A stretch of DNA of 64,000 nt, from assembly GCA_963830385.1 (NCBI GenBank), contig CAWHMD010000008.1, forward strand, positions 310,001 through 374,000. The letters are read 5' to 3'. The notes below the pieces were generated by a model that saw only the letters and a program-made list of their open reading frames with translations, was not told the origin of the DNA and did no database searches. Shown here one piece after another: positions 25,165-33,817 of the stretch. A program made the position numbers and the translations under genes. The stretch comes from Bog-532 sp963830385 (GTDB lineage Bacteria > Actinomycetota > Actinomycetes > Streptosporangiales > Streptosporangiaceae). How positions within the stretch are numbered: the first letter of the stretch is position 1; each line of letters begins with the position of its first letter.

Positions 25165-25680
25165 ATGCGACGGTATCTGGTCGTGCTGGACATGGATTTC
25201 CTGGCCGCCGACGAGGAGCTCGATCTGGAACCGATCAACTACCTGGTCGCCCAGCAGGAGCGGGAGCCGTGCGAGGCAACGGTGCTCTCCCTGACCGATA
25301 CCAGCGGGTCCAAGATGCCGGCCACCGAGATGCTGCTCGGCGCCCAGATAGGAAAGTTCCCGCGCGCTCCCAGACCTCGCCATGACGTCGGGGCAGAGGC
25401 CGAGCACCGGATGAACCTCACCGTCCGGCACCTGACCGCCATTGGCTGCACGGCCAGCGGCTTCATCAACGATGAGGATGGCCTGGTCAAGACCGTGATG
25501 TCGGAGGTTGATCATCAGGGCTACGACGCGGTGCTGCTGGTGAGCACCCGGCAGCGGGGCTCGCCTCTGGCGCGCGGGCTGCGCCTGGACCCGGTCAGCA
25601 AGCTCCGGCGGCGCCTCGGTCAGCGGCTGGTCATCTTCCCGCTCGCGGCCGGCGCCTCGCACCCCGTGCTCCCGTTCTGA
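25165..25680 (+). CDS. Universal-stress-like hypothetical protein
   Basis: 171 residues, soluble alpha/beta. MRRYLVVLDMDFLAADEELD at the start and a C-terminal YDAVLLVSTRQRGSPLARGL region recall the nucleotide-binding layout of Usp-type domains, though the diagnostic G-2x-G-9x-G is not clear. ATG 25165 follows GAGGGAAGTGG. A strong hairpin begins at the stop codon. The function is unknown. Confidence 0.6.
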   Translation: MRRYLVVLDMDFLAADEELDLEPINYLVAQQEREPCEATVLSLTDTSGSKMPATEMLLGAQIGKFPRAPRPRHDVGAEAEHRMNLTVRHLTAIGCTASGFINDEDGLVKTVMSEVDHQGYDAVLLVSTRQRGSPLARGLRLDPVSKLRRRLGQRLVIFPLAAGASHPVLPF

Positions 25681-25703
25681 CCCGGCCGGGCGCCGGGCCG
25701 GGT
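25680..25703 (+). terminator. Terminator-like hairpin
   Basis: ACCCGGCC and GGCCGGGT (8 bp, perfect) with an 8-base loop, beginning at the last base of the preceding stop codon. There is no U-tract, as is common in high-GC actinobacteria. Confidence 0.6.
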
Positions 25704-25767
25704 GGACCGTCAGTCAACCTAGGAGGTAGGTAAGAGCTGGCGGTCCACGATGAGGAGCGATGACGCG

Positions 25768-27030
25768 ATGACAGAACCGGCGCCAGCACCGGGGCCGCCC
25801 AGCCACCCGCTGGCCGGGCTGCGGGTGGTCGAGGTGGCCTCGTACGTAGCCGGGCCGCTCGGCGGCATGACGCTGGCCCAGCTCGGAGCCGACGTCATCC
25901 GGGTCGACCCCCTGGGCGGCGCCGCCGACTACACCCGGTGGCCGCTGGCCGCCAGCGGGACCAGCATCTACTGGGCGGCCCTGAACAAGGGCAAACGCTC
26001 GCTGTCGGCCGACCTGCGCTCGGCCGAGGGACAGGAGCTGGTCACCCGGCTGATCACCGAATCGGGTCCGGGCGGCGGCATCGTGCTGACCAACGCGCCC
26101 CGCCTGTGGCTCAGCTATGAGTCGCTGTCCCGGCGGCGGCCCGACGTGATCCACCTGCGGATCGACGGGAACCACGACGGCCGCCCGGCGGTCGATTACA
26201 CGGTCAACGCCGAGGTCGGGTTCCCGCTGGTGACCGGCCCGGACGAGCATGTGGGCCCGGTCAACCACGTGCTGCCCGCCTGGGACGTCGCCTGCGGCCT
26301 GTACGCGGCGATCGGCCTGCTCAGCGCGGACCGGCGGCGCCGCCTGACCGGCCGCGGGCAGCAGCTGACGGTGGCCCTGCACGACGTCGCGCTGGCGACG
26401 GCCGGCAACCTCGGCTTCCTGGGCGAGGCCGAGCTGAACAAGGTGACCCGCCCCAAGGTCGGCAACCACCTGTACGGCAGCTTCGCCCGCGACTTCACCA
26501 CCCGCGACGGCGCCCGGGTCATGGTGGTCGCGCTCACGCCGCGCCACTGGGCCGACCTGGTCGAGGCCAGTGGCCTGCGGGGGCCGGTGATGGCGCTGGC
26601 GGAGTCGCTCGGGGCCGACTTCTCCGCCGAGGCCGACCGGTACGAGTACCGCGAGGTGCTGGCCGCCCTGCTGCAGCGCTGGTTCGGCGACCACGACCTG
26701 CCGGACGTCTCCGCGTCGCTGCGCCGGACTTCGGTCCTGTGGTCGGTGTACCGGTCGTTCGCCGACGTGGTCGCGGCGCCGGACACCCGCGCCAACCCGA
26801 TGATGGGCCTGGTCGATCAGCCAGGGGTGGGCCGGTACCTGGCTCCGGCGTCGCCGATCCGGGATCGCGCGGCCGGCGACGGTGCACAGCAGCCGGTGCG
26901 GGCGCCGGTGCTGGGTGAGCACTCCGCGGACATCCTGCGCGGCGATCTCGGCCTGAGCGAGGACGACGTCCAGGACCTGTACAAACGCGGCGTCGTGGCT
27001 TCGGCGCCACCCGGACAGCAAAGCTCCTGA
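25768..27030 (+). CDS. CaiB/BaiF-type (family III) CoA transferase
   Basis: 420 residues. N-terminal LAGLRVVEVASYVAGPLGGM, LAQLGADVIRVD and LNKGKRSLSADLRS are typical of family III. The likely catalytic Asp is in VDYTVNAEVGFPLVTG; C-terminal VLGEHSADILRGDLGLSE. It transfers CoA between carboxylic acids. The start at 25768 has GAGGAG ten bases upstream; 25750 is a weaker alternative. First gene of a catabolic operon with acyl-CoA dehydrogenase and 3-oxoacid CoA transferase, so it may activate the pathway substrate. Confidence 0.88.
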   Translation: MTEPAPAPGPPSHPLAGLRVVEVASYVAGPLGGMTLAQLGADVIRVDPLGGAADYTRWPLAASGTSIYWAALNKGKRSLSADLRSAEGQELVTRLITESGPGGGIVLTNAPRLWLSYESLSRRRPDVIHLRIDGNHDGRPAVDYTVNAEVGFPLVTGPDEHVGPVNHVLPAWDVACGLYAAIGLLSADRRRRLTGRGQQLTVALHDVALATAGNLGFLGEAELNKVTRPKVGNHLYGSFARDFTTRDGARVMVVALTPRHWADLVEASGLRGPVMALAESLGADFSAEADRYEYREVLAALLQRWFGDHDLPDVSASLRRTSVLWSVYRSFADVVAAPDTRANPMMGLVDQPGVGRYLAPASPIRDRAAGDGAQQPVRAPVLGEHSADILRGDLGLSEDDVQDLYKRGVVASAPPGQQSS

Positions 27031-27062
27031 TAACAGCAAGAAAAAGATGATAACAGCAAGAA
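27028..27062 (+). repeat. Tandem duplication between CoA transferase and acyl-CoA dehydrogenase
   Basis: TGATAACAGCAAGAA occurs at 27028-27042 and again at 27048-27062 (20-bp period). The first copy contains the stop codon of the upstream gene. Confidence 0.8.
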
Positions 27063-27086
27063 GCTTCGAGCAGCAAGGTTGGTGAC

Positions 27087-28280
27087 ATGGGCCAGTTGGC
27101 GCAGACCGAAGGACTCACCGATGTTCAGCGGCAGCTCATCGACGCCGTCCGTGAGTTCACCGACCGGGAGATCATCCCGCACGCCCAGCAGCTCGAGCAC
27201 GACGACGAGTACCCGCAGAAGATCGTCGACACCATGTGCGAGATGGGGCTGTTCGGCCTGACCATCCCCGAGCAGTACGGCGGCCTGGGGGAGTCCCTGC
27301 TGACCTATGCGCTGGCCGTGGAGGAGATCGCCCGGGGCTGGATGAGCGTGTCCGGCATCATCAACACGCACTTCATCGTCGCTTACATGCTGCTCCAGCA
27401 CGGTACGGAAGAACAGAAAACGCGTTACCTCCCGGCGCTGGCGGCGGGGCGCCTGCGGGGCGCGTTCTCGATGTCCGAACCGAACTGCGGGTCCGACGTG
27501 GCGGCGATCAGGACCCGGGCCACCCGCGACGGTGATGGCTATGTCATCGACGGGCAGAAGATGTGGCTGACCAACGGCGGCACCTCCTCCCTGGTCGCGG
27601 TGCTGGTCAAGACCGACGAAGGTGCGGAGTCGGTGTACCGGAACATGACCACGTTCCTGGTCGAGAAGCAGCCCGGCTTCGGCCAGGTGGAGCCCGGCCT
27701 GCTGATCCCCGGCAAGATCAGCAAGATGGGCTACAAGGGGGTCGACACCACCGAGCTCATCTTCGACGGGTACCGCACGAGGCCGGATCAGATCCTCGGC
27801 GGCACCGGCGGCCGCGGCTTCTACCAGATGATGGACGGCGTCGAGGTCGGCCGGGTCAACGTGGCCGCCCGCGGGTGCGGGGTCGCGCTGCGCGCGTTCG
27901 AGCTGGCCGTCAGCTACGCCCAGCAGCGGGAAAGCTTCGGCCAGCCGATCGCCCAGCACCAGGCCGTGCAGTTCCGGCTGGCCGACATGGCGACCAAGGT
28001 CGAGGCCGCTCACCAGATGATGATCATGGCCGCCCGCAAGAAGGACTCCGGCCAGCGCAACGACCTCGAAGCCGGCATGGCCAAGTACCTCGCCTCGGAG
28101 TACTGCCGGGACGTGGTCGAGGACTCGTTCCGGATCCACGGCGGCTACGGCTTCTCCTCCGAGTACGAGATCGAGCGCCTGTACCGGGAGGCGCCGATGC
28201 TGCTGATCGGCGAGGGCACCGCCGACATCCAGCGGATGATCATCGGCCGCCGGATTCTGGAGGATTACCGGCTCCGTTAG
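27087..28280 (+). CDS. Acyl-CoA dehydrogenase
   Basis: 397 residues, full length. FAD/substrate motifs: FSMSEPNCGSDVAAIRTRA, YVIDGQKMWLTNGG, RESFGQPIAQHQAVQFRLAD, and the C-terminal FRIHGGYGFSSEYEIERLYR with IGEGTADIQRMIIGR, whose Glu is at the usual catalytic-base position. It introduces the alpha,beta double bond into an acyl-CoA. Flanked by CoA transferases of different families, which suggests catabolism of a short- or branched-chain acid; the substrate is not determined. Confidence 0.93.
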   Translation: MGQLAQTEGLTDVQRQLIDAVREFTDREIIPHAQQLEHDDEYPQKIVDTMCEMGLFGLTIPEQYGGLGESLLTYALAVEEIARGWMSVSGIINTHFIVAYMLLQHGTEEQKTRYLPALAAGRLRGAFSMSEPNCGSDVAAIRTRATRDGDGYVIDGQKMWLTNGGTSSLVAVLVKTDEGAESVYRNMTTFLVEKQPGFGQVEPGLLIPGKISKMGYKGVDTTELIFDGYRTRPDQILGGTGGRGFYQMMDGVEVGRVNVAARGCGVALRAFELAVSYAQQRESFGQPIAQHQAVQFRLADMATKVEAAHQMMIMAARKKDSGQRNDLEAGMAKYLASEYCRDVVEDSFRIHGGYGFSSEYEIERLYREAPMLLIGEGTADIQRMIIGRRILEDYRLR

Positions 28281-28284
28281 CCTT

Positions 28285-28308
28285 GCTTACATCCGCGCTT
28301 ACATCCGC
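28285..28308 (+). repeat. Perfect 12-bp tandem duplication
   Basis: GCTTACATCCGC repeated twice in direct succession in the spacer between the acyl-CoA dehydrogenase and the CoA-transferase subunit A gene. Confidence 0.8.
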
Positions 28309-28337
28309 AACCGACCTGCTCACGTGAGGAGCCAGAC

Positions 28338-29105
28338 GTGGACAAGACCGTCGCCTCAGCCGATGAAGCCGTGCGCGACGTCGGCGACGGCACCCGGATC
28401 GCGGTCGGCGGTTTCGGTATCTCCGGCATCCCGTTCGACCTCCTCGACGCGCTGAAGGGCCAGGGGGCCACCGGCCTGGAGGTCGTCTCCAACAACTGCG
28501 GCCTGGACGACGTCGGCCTCGGGCTGCTGCTGTCGGCGGGCCGGATCAGGCGCATGGTCGCTTCCTACGTGGGCGAGAACAAGGAGTTCGCCCGCCGCTA
28601 CCTGGGCGGCGAACTCGATGTGGAGCTGACCCCGCAGGGGACGCTGGCCGAAAAGCTGCGGTGCGGTGGGTCCGGCATTCCCGCCTTTTACACCCCGGCG
28701 GGGGTGGGCACCCAGGTCGCCGACGGCGGGCTGCCGTGGCGGTACGCGGCCGACGGCTCGGTCGCCCTCGCCTCGCCGCCCAAGGAGGTCCGCGAGTTCG
28801 ACGGCCGCCAGTACGTGCTCGAGCAGAGCATCGTCTGCGACTTCGCCCTGCTGCGGGCGGCCCGCGGCGACCGGCACGGCAACCTCGTGTTCCACGAGGC
28901 CGCCCGCAACTTCAGCCCGCTGGTGGCGATGGCCGGGAAGGTCACCATCGCCGAGGTCGAGGAGCTGTGCGAGCCGGGGGAGATCGACCCCGACCAGATC
29001 CACACGCCGGGCATCTTCGTCCAGCGCGTCGTCCAGGCGCAGCCCCGCCAGAAGCCGATCGAGAAACGGACCATCCGTCCCCGCGCCGGGCAGGAGGCCA
29101 AGTGA
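28338..29105 (+). CDS. 3-oxoacid CoA-transferase, subunit A
   Basis: 255 residues. Family I CoA transferase alpha subunit: VGGFGISGIPFDLLDAL, VSNNCGLDDVGLG, YVGENKEFARRYLGGE, ELTPQGTLAEKLRCGGSGIP and FYTPAGVGTQ. Moves CoA from succinyl-CoA (or another donor) to a 3-oxoacid together with subunit B. GTG 28338 has GTGAGGAG upstream; the stop overlaps the ATG of subunit B (TGATG), giving balanced expression. Confidence 0.92.
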   Translation: MDKTVASADEAVRDVGDGTRIAVGGFGISGIPFDLLDALKGQGATGLEVVSNNCGLDDVGLGLLLSAGRIRRMVASYVGENKEFARRYLGGELDVELTPQGTLAEKLRCGGSGIPAFYTPAGVGTQVADGGLPWRYAADGSVALASPPKEVREFDGRQYVLEQSIVCDFALLRAARGDRHGNLVFHEAARNFSPLVAMAGKVTIAEVEELCEPGEIDPDQIHTPGIFVQRVVQAQPRQKPIEKRTIRPRAGQEAK

Positions 29106-29761
29106 TGCTGAGCCGCGAGGAGCTGGCGGCCCGGGTCGCGGCCGAGCTGAAGGACGGCCAGTACGTGAACCTCGGGATCGGCCTGCCGACCCTGGTCCCG
29201 AACTACGTGCCCGACGGGGTGCACATGGTCCTGCACGCCGAGAACGGCATTCTCGGGGTGGGACCGTACCCGGACGAAGCCGATCTCGACCCCGACCTGA
29301 TCAACGCGGGCAAGGAGACCGTGACCATCCAGCCGGGCGCGTCGTTCTTCGACTCGGCGATGTCGTTCGCGATGATCCGCGGCGGCCACATCGACGTCGC
29401 CGTGCTCGGCGCCATGCAGATCTCCAGGGACGGCGACCTGGCCAACTGGACGATCCCCGGCAAGATGATCAAGGGCATGGGCGGCGCGATGGACCTGGTC
29501 TACGGGGCCAAGACCGTCATCGCGATGACCGAGCACGTGGCCCGGGACGGCGCCCCGAAGATCGTCGACGTGTGCACCTGGCCGCTCACCGGCCGCGGCT
29601 GCGTCGACACCATCATGACCAACCTGGCCGTCATCGACGTCACCCGGGGCGGCCTGGTCCTGCGCGAGATCGCCCCCGGCACCTCCGTCGCCGAAGTCAA
29701 GGCGGCCACCCAGCCACCCCTGACCGAGTCCCCGGACCTGCGCGAGATGCCTGTCCGCTAG
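29105..29761 (+). CDS. 3-oxoacid CoA-transferase, subunit B
   Basis: 218 residues. NLGIGLPTLVPNYVP, the catalytic Glu in LHAENGILGVGPYP (equivalent to Glu305 of SCOT), and PGKMIKGMGGAMDL. It completes the operon whose product probably yields acetoacetyl-CoA or a related thioester for thiolysis. The stop TAG shares a CTAG palindrome with the stop of the convergent membrane-protein gene, a four-base tail-to-tail overlap. Confidence 0.92.
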   Translation: MLSREELAARVAAELKDGQYVNLGIGLPTLVPNYVPDGVHMVLHAENGILGVGPYPDEADLDPDLINAGKETVTIQPGASFFDSAMSFAMIRGGHIDVAVLGAMQISRDGDLANWTIPGKMIKGMGGAMDLVYGAKTVIAMTEHVARDGAPKIVDVCTWPLTGRGCVDTIMTNLAVIDVTRGGLVLREIAPGTSVAEVKAATQPPLTESPDLREMPVR

Positions 29762-30348
29762 CCGTACGGCTGGTAATAGCGGAGCAGCTGCTCGAGGAAG
29801 TGAGCCGCCAGCTGGCAGCCCGCGAACGCGACCGGCAGCGCCGACCAGGCCGCGATCCGGGACCGGCGAGTCAGCAGCGCGGCCGCGATGATCACCACCA
29901 GCGCGAGGTACCAGGACAGGTGGGCGGCGTCGAGCGCCTGGGCGGCCCGGTGCAGGCAACCGGCCGTGTTGTCGGTCGGCAGCATCTGGCAGGCGGCCTG
30001 GGCGCTGCCGGTATTGCCGTCCAGCGGCCCCGGCGACTGCGGCCACAGGAACCAGACCAGCAGCGCGGCCACGACCGCGCCCAGGTGCCACCAGCTGGCC
30101 GGGTCGGCGCCGTACGCCCGCGCCTGGAACCACTGCAGGATCCCGACGCCGAACGCCACGGCGGCCGGGATGATCAGCACCGGCAGCGCCGCGCCGGGGA
30201 ACTTCTGGTAGGTCAGGGCGCCGCCGATCAGCTCGACGATGATCGCGCCGAACACGACGATCCAGCCGGTCATGCCCCCCTGGAACGGCCGGACCAGCAG
30301 TGGCGGCTGCAGCTCCACTCCGTTGTCGCGCAAGGTGACGCGGCTCAT
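29758..30348 (-). CDS. Membrane protein, unknown
   Basis: 196 residues with five hydrophobic helices: about residues 26-46, 50-66, 78-96, 138-155 and 163-185. Residues 97-135 form a loop with two Cys (AACQMLPTDNTAGC), possibly an extracytoplasmic disulfide. Starts MSRVTLRDNGVELQPP. No family is recognised with confidence. Its stop is embedded in the CTAG shared with the convergent CoA-transferase gene. Confidence 0.65.
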   Translation of the reverse strand: MSRVTLRDNGVELQPPLLVRPFQGGMTGWIVVFGAIIVELIGGALTYQKFPGAALPVLIIPAAVAFGVGILQWFQARAYGADPASWWHLGAVVAALLVWFLWPQSPGPLDGNTGSAQAACQMLPTDNTAGCLHRAAQALDAAHLSWYLALVVIIAAALLTRRSRIAAWSALPVAFAGCQLAAHFLEQLLRYYQPYG

Positions 30349-30401
30349 AGAGCCAGTGTTCTCCCATCGTCGGCCCGATGCCAACACCATTAGGCGATGT
30401 G

Positions 30402-31778
30402 TCAGCGCCCGCCCGGCACGGCGGCCGGTACGGCCGGGGCCGATGCCGTCCCACCGGCCGCTATCTCGCCCCGCAGCGCCTTGAGGCCGGCCACGAAAAT
30501 CTCCGAGAACGTCGGGAACGGCTGGATGACGTCGCGCAGCACGTCCAGCGGCACCTGGGCCCGGACGGCCAGGGTGGCCTGCTGCAGCCACTCCCCGGCC
30601 TGCGGCCCCAGCGCGTAGGCGCCGGTCAGCCGCTGGCCGTCGCTGACCAGGGTCAGGAACCCCTGATGGTCGGCGTAGGCATGGGTGTAGGTGGCGGTCT
30701 TGGCCACCTCGGCGACCGGCACCGTGGCCTGGAACCGGCCCTCGATCTCGCCGACCGCTGCCGCCTCGGGGTCGGTGTAGACCACGTCAGGGATGGCCTC
30801 GTAGTGGGCTTCGCGGTCCTCGCCGAGGATGTTCGAGGCCACCACCTCGCCCTGGTACTTACCCACGTGGGTCAGCAACCGGACCCCGGTCACGTCGCCG
30901 ACCGCCCACAGCCCGTCGGCCACCCGGCAGTGCGCGTCGACCGGGACCCCGTGCGGCCCGGCCGTCACCCCCACCGTGTCCAGGCCGTCGGGGAGCCGGG
31001 GCGCCCGGCCGGTGGCCACCAGCAGCTTGTCGCCCCGCAGGTCGGTGCCGTCGTCCAGCGTCAGCACGTACTGCTCGCCGTCGCGCCGGGCCGCGCCGGC
31101 GTGCTGGCCCAGGTACAGCTCGATGCCGTCCTTGCGCAGCTCGACGCCGAGCGCGTCACCCAGCGGTTTGGGTTCACGGGCCAGAACGTGTGAGGCCCCT
31201 TCGACCAGCGCCACCTCGGCGCCCAGCCGCCGGACCGCCTGGGCCATCTCCGCGCCGACCGGCCCCCCGCCGAGGATCAGCAGGCGCCGGGGCACCGCCT
31301 TCATCCCGGTGACCTCGCGGTTGGTCCACACCCCGTCCAGCTCGCGCAGGCCCGGGACCGGCGGGATGACGGGGCCCGAGCCGGTGGCCAGCACCACATG
31401 CCGCGCGGTGTGCCGGGCCCCGTTGACCTCGACCACCCCCGGCCCGGCCAGCCGCCCGGTGCCGCGCAGCAGGTCGATGCCCTCGCCCGCCAGCCAGCGG
31501 ACCTGCCCGGCGTCGGAGTAGCCGGAGACCATGTAGTCGCGGTAGGCCAGGGCCGCGGCCACGTCGACCTGGGCGGTGGCGGCGGCCTCGCGCGCGTCCC
31601 AGACCGCTTCGCCCGGGCGCAGCAGGGTCTTGGACGGGATACAGGCGTAGTACGAGCATTCGCCGCCGGCCAGCCGGTGCTCGACCACGGCCACCTTCAG
31701 CCCGCCGTCGGCCAGCTCACCCGCGCAGTGCTCACCGGGCGAGCCGGCCCCCAGCACGATGACGTCGTAGTGGGACAC
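30402..31778 (-). CDS. FAD/NAD(P) disulfide oxidoreductase (mercuric reductase/Lpd-like)
   Basis: 458 residues. FAD-binding YDVIVLGAGSPGEHCAGE, redox-active disulfide in GGECSYYACIPSKTLL, NAD-binding LLILGGGPVGAEMAQAVRRLG, and GLWAVGDVTG. The C-terminal dimerisation region reads IQPFPTFSEIF, so the His of the HxxPTxxE catalytic dyad of Lpd and glutathione reductase is absent (Phe). Likely a flavoprotein disulfide reductase with an altered acceptor rather than true Lpd or MerA. GTG 31778 starts five bases after the upstream gene's stop. Confidence 0.87.
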   Translation of the reverse strand: MSHYDVIVLGAGSPGEHCAGELADGGLKVAVVEHRLAGGECSYYACIPSKTLLRPGEAVWDAREAAATAQVDVAAALAYRDYMVSGYSDAGQVRWLAGEGIDLLRGTGRLAGPGVVEVNGARHTARHVVLATGSGPVIPPVPGLRELDGVWTNREVTGMKAVPRRLLILGGGPVGAEMAQAVRRLGAEVALVEGASHVLAREPKPLGDALGVELRKDGIELYLGQHAGAARRDGEQYVLTLDDGTDLRGDKLLVATGRAPRLPDGLDTVGVTAGPHGVPVDAHCRVADGLWAVGDVTGVRLLTHVGKYQGEVVASNILGEDREAHYEAIPDVVYTDPEAAAVGEIEGRFQATVPVAEVAKTATYTHAYADHQGFLTLVSDGQRLTGAYALGPQAGEWLQQATLAVRAQVPLDVLRDVIQPFPTFSEIFVAGLKALRGEIAAGGTASAPAVPAAVPGGR

Positions 31779-31782
31779 GCCC

Positions 31783-32226
31783 TCACCGGCCCGGCAGCCG
31801 GGTGGTGACCTCCTGGACGAACCACAGGTTGCCGTCCGGGTCGGCGAACGAAAGGAACGAGCCGTAGGTCGCGTGGTCGGGGGCGGCCCCGGCGGCCCGC
31901 TGGCCGGTGCCGGCGTGGTGGAACACCCCGCCCTCGTCGTGGAACACCTCGCTGACGCTGGCCCCACGCTCGGATAGCTCGGCCCGGGCGGCATCGATGT
32001 CGTTCACCACCAGCTGCATGCCCTCGGCCGAGCCGGGCACCGCCCCCGTGAGCCCAGTGCCGAAGATCACCGAACACGGTGAGCCGGGCGGGGTGAGCTG
32101 CACCACCCGGAAGTCCTCGCCGGTGACCAGGTCGGCGTCCTGCCGCCAGCCCAGCGCCTTGTAGAAGTCCTTCGCCCGGTCCACGTCGCTGACCGGCAGC
32201 ACCATAACCTCAAGCCTGAAGTCCAT
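31783..32226 (-). CDS. VOC/glyoxalase-family protein
   Basis: 147 residues, two beta-alpha-beta-beta-beta modules: LEVMVLPVSDVDRAKDFYKA at the start and FLSFADPDGNLWFVQEV at the end. Typical of VOC proteins with glyoxalase, dioxygenase or antibiotic-binding roles; substrate unknown. A central GGVFHHAGTGQRAAG loop is longer than usual. Just upstream of, and probably cotranscribed with, the disulfide oxidoreductase. Confidence 0.85.
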   Translation of the reverse strand: MDFRLEVMVLPVSDVDRAKDFYKALGWRQDADLVTGEDFRVVQLTPPGSPCSVIFGTGLTGAVPGSAEGMQLVVNDIDAARAELSERGASVSEVFHDEGGVFHHAGTGQRAAGAAPDHATYGSFLSFADPDGNLWFVQEVTTRLPGR

Positions 32227-32289
32227 ACTCCCATCATGGTCCCGGGCACGCGCCGATCGCGCCCGGGACACTCACTGGCGAGTCCGTGG

Positions 32290-33672
32290 TCAGCTGCCTT
32301 CGGGCGGGGTGTGCATGAGCTTCTTGTTGACGAACTCGTCGATGCCGAGCGGGCCCAGCTCGCGGCCGACGCCGGAGCGCTTGGTGCCGCCGAACGGCAG
32401 GTCCGCGCCGCCCCCCTCGGCCGAGTTGACCCAGGCCATGCCGACGTCGAGCCGGTTGGCGACGTCCAGCGCCAGCGTCTCGTCGCTGCTGAACACCGCC
32501 CCGCCCAGGCCGAACGCGCTGCTGTTGGCCAGCTCGACCGCCTCGTCGGCGCTGGCGACCTTGTAGACCACGGCGGCCGGGCCGAACAGCTCCTCCCGGA
32601 ACGCCCGCATCTCCGGTGTCACCCCGGACAGCACGGTCGCCTCGAAGAACGAGCCCGGCCCGTCGACCCGGTGCCCGCCCAGGTGCACGGTCGCGCCCTT
32701 GCTGACCGCGTCGTCGATCTGGGCGGTCAGGTTCACCGCCGCCTGCTCCGACGACATCGGCCCGTAGCTGGTGGCCGGGTCGGTCGGGTCGCCGGTGGTG
32801 TAACCGGACATGGCCGCGGTGAACTCGCCCAGGAACTCGTCGTAGACGCTCTCGGCCACGATCATCCGCTTGGAGGAGTTGCAGGCCTGGCCGCCGTTCT
32901 CCATCCGGGCGGCCGCCGCGGTCTTGGCCACCGCAGGCAGGTTGGCCCCGTCCAGCACGATGAACGGGTCGCTGCCGCCCAGCTCCAGCACCACCTTCTT
33001 CAGGTGCTGACCGGCGGTGGCGGCTACCGCCGCGCCCGCCCGCTCGCTGCCGGTGACCGACACCCCGGCGATCCGCGGGTCCGCGATGATCTCCGCGACC
33101 TGCTCGTTGCTGGCGAACACGTTGATGTAGGCGTCCTCCGGCAGGCCCGCGTCGCGGAGGATCTGCTGCATGGCCAGCGCCGACTCCGGGCACTGGGGCG
33201 CGTGCTTGAGGATGATGGTGTTGCCGATCATCAGGTTCGGGGCCGCGAACCGGGCCACCTGGTAGTACGGGTAGTTCCAGGGCATGATGCCGAGCAGCGC
33301 CCCGACCGGGCTCTTGCGCACCCAGGCCGACCCGGGCACCCGGGTGTCCAGCGGCTGGTCCCTGAGCAGCTCGGCGCCGTTGTCCGCGTAGTACTTGTAG
33401 ATGTTCGACGCGAACTTGATCTCGCCCACCGCCGCCGCGGTGATCTTGCCCATCTCCCGGGTGATGATCGCGGCGAGTTCGTCGGCCCGGTCCCGGTACA
33501 ACTGGGCCACCTGGCGCAAGATCGCGGCCCGCTCGTCCAGCGACGTCCGCCGCCAGGACTTGTACCCGGCGTCCGCGCGAGCCAGCACGTCGCTGATCTC
33601 CGCGTCGGTCGCCGTCGGGTACTCCTTCTCCACCTTGCCGGTCGCCGGGTTCGTTACCTGGTACATCGTCAC
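32290..33672 (-). CDS. NAD(P)-dependent aldehyde dehydrogenase, succinate-semialdehyde type
   Basis: About 460 residues. ALDH motifs: MPWNYPYYQV, VTGSERAGAAVA, VVLELGGSDPFIVLDGA (catalytic Glu in LELGG), and GGQACNSSKRMIVA with the catalytic Cys; C-terminal PFGGTKRSGVGRELG and EFVNKKLMHTP. The lineage resembles bacterial SSADH (GabD/Sad-like). GTG 33672 has GGAGG five bases upstream; ATG 33666 is equally possible. Converts a semialdehyde to its acid with reduction of NAD(P). Confidence 0.9.
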   Translation of the reverse strand: MTMYQVTNPATGKVEKEYPTATDAEISDVLARADAGYKSWRRTSLDERAAILRQVAQLYRDRADELAAIITREMGKITAAAVGEIKFASNIYKYYADNGAELLRDQPLDTRVPGSAWVRKSPVGALLGIMPWNYPYYQVARFAAPNLMIGNTIILKHAPQCPESALAMQQILRDAGLPEDAYINVFASNEQVAEIIADPRIAGVSVTGSERAGAAVAATAGQHLKKVVLELGGSDPFIVLDGANLPAVAKTAAAARMENGGQACNSSKRMIVAESVYDEFLGEFTAAMSGYTTGDPTDPATSYGPMSSEQAAVNLTAQIDDAVSKGATVHLGGHRVDGPGSFFEATVLSGVTPEMRAFREELFGPAAVVYKVASADEAVELANSSAFGLGGAVFSSDETLALDVANRLDVGMAWVNSAEGGGADLPFGGTKRSGVGRELGPLGIDEFVNKKLMHTPPEGS

Positions 33673-33817
33673 GGCTGCCTCCATCGCGATCACGAGTCAG
33701 TACCCATTACACGCCAGGCGGGTGCGCTCAGGGGAGGCCCCCCTGCCGGTGGCCCCGGCACGGGTGTTGACGCGATGGGTGTATTCATTTTCGATGACCT
33801 GAACGGAGGTGAACGGA

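Noticed and set aside
28688..30454. 588-residue minus-strand open frame over the CoA-transferase subunits
   Set aside because: Both subunits on the plus strand have catalytic motifs and good starts; the antisense frame has none.
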